NCBI GenBank assembly: GCA_964480915.1
Contig: CAYZRS010000017.1
Span: 1-64,000, forward strand
Source of the DNA: CAWGCE01 sp964480915
GTDB lineage: Bacteria; Planctomycetota; Planctomycetia; Pirellulales; Pirellulaceae
Direction of reading: 5' to 3'
Length of the DNA: 64,000 bases
How positions within the stretch are numbered: position 1 is the first letter of the stretch; each line of letters begins with the position of its first letter. The translations under genes and the position numbers were made by a program. Positions 63,540 to 64,000 of the stretch are shown piece after piece. The notes beneath the pieces were generated by a model. The model saw nothing but the letters and a program-made list of their open reading frames with translations, did no database searches and was not told the DNA's origin.

Positions 63540-64000
63540 CTACTTGCGTTTCTTCTTGGTCTTCTTTTTAGCCGGCGCCTTTTTCTTCACGACCTTCTTT
63601 TTGGGTTTGGCCTTCGAGGTTTTCTTTTTCGCCGCTTTCGGTGCTGCTTTTGCCGGCTTCTTCTTGGCCGCTTTCTTCGCCGGTTTGGCTGCCTTCGGTT
63701 CTGACTTTGCAGCCGCTTTTTTCGTCGCCTTCGGTTTTTCTACAACCTTCTTTTTCTTGGTTTGGCGTTTCGGCAATCGCTCTTTGCAATCTGGATTGAG
63801 TTCCAGCAGGATGGCTCGCACCTTCGGTGAGAAAGGAGATGCGACCAGATCGGCAGAAAGTTGGTGCAAGAGCGAGGCATATTCCATCCCTTTCGCCTTC
63901 GGGATGGCTCGTTCAAGGCCGGGCGCTTTCTCCTTGTTGCGCTCTTTCTCGTCGATCACTCCGATAATGTAAAGGATATCGAGCGCGCCGCGATCGAGCG
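63540..64000 (-). CDS. partial gene: protein with histone-H1-like Lys/Ala tail (5' end outside window)
   Basis: The frame is open through the right edge (LDRGALDILYIIGVIDEKER), so the start lies beyond 64000; an apparent GTG start at 63959 is internal. A soluble domain of about 90 visible residues is followed by a long Lys/Ala/Pro tail (PKAAKPAKKAAKKKPAKAA and similar) resembling histone H1 and known bacterial DNA-binding tails. DNA or RNA association is inferred. The domain itself was not recognised. Confidence 0.75.
   Translation of the reverse strand, partial: LDRGALDILYIIGVIDEKERNKEKAPGLERAIPKAKGMEYASLLHQLSADLVASPFSPKVRAILLELNPDCKERLPKRQTKKKKVVEKPKATKKAAAKSEPKAAKPAKKAAKKKPAKAAPKAAKKKTSKAKPKKKVVKKKAPAKKKTKKKRK

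Overview
The window looks like chromosomal DNA from a planctomycete, probably of the Pirellulales group. The evidence is protein content, not a marker gene. There is a DUF1549/DUF1553 protein followed by a Tat-exported DUF1501 protein, a secreted protein with the planctomycetal LEPR-type motif (PLEDRRLLAG), a GDSL esterase with dockerin-like repeats and a PEP-CTERM tail, many TPR proteins, Lys/Ala-rich histone-H1-like tails, and frequent TTG/GTG starts. Genes are mostly single or in short operons on both strands. No phage, IS element, CRISPR array or rRNA operon was seen.

Layout. 0-9 kb: tRNA-Asp, a 48-residue membrane protein, a degenerate GGDEF protein, TPR and lipoprotein genes, Mn-type superoxide dismutase, and a large HD/PAS/GGDEF signalling protein. 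8-20.6 kb: an FAH-family enzyme, gltX, a split AhpD-like gene, a TM2 protein, an SSS-family symporter, and the DUF1549/DUF1501 pair. The DUF1501 gene is broken by a 100-N scaffold gap flanked by identical 55-bp ends. 20.9-33 kb: glnS, two PfkB kinases, thpR, the LEPR protein, recA and alaS. 33-45 kb: thiol peroxidase, a BON protein, serC-serA, FHA, and a glycine-cleavage operon (gcvT-gcvH-gcvPA-gcvPB-lipoate ligase family). 45-64 kb: GDSL esterase, RNase R beside a YhaM-type exonuclease, proS, a DUF1573 protein, a tetraheme cytochrome fused to a phosphoesterase-like domain, a DEAD-box helicase, RecQ, a split thioredoxin-like gene, a YebC-family regulator, and two further Planctomycete-style proteins at the right edge.

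The most notable observation is two apparent selenoprotein genes. In both, an in-frame UGA interrupts an otherwise continuous redox-enzyme ORF exactly at a catalytic cysteine. One is an AhpD/CMD-family protein reading C-H-Y-U (12511-13047). The other is a membrane-anchored thioredoxin-like protein reading U-G-G-C (59874-60419). Each UGA is followed, after 18 and 29 nt, by a hairpin whose apical loop contains GGUC, the loop sequence of the E. coli fdhF SECIS. Both would be annotated as pairs of broken ORFs. If the reading is right, the genome must carry selA, selB, selC and selD outside this window.

Functional themes are one-carbon and serine/glycine metabolism (serC-serA, gcv operon, lipoylation), translation (tRNA-Asp plus Glu-, Gln-, Ala- and Pro-tRNA synthetases), RNA turnover (RNase R, YhaM-type exonuclease, DEAD-box helicase, ThpR), DNA repair (RecA, RecQ) and peroxide/superoxide defence (SodA, Tpx, the AhpD-like selenoprotein).
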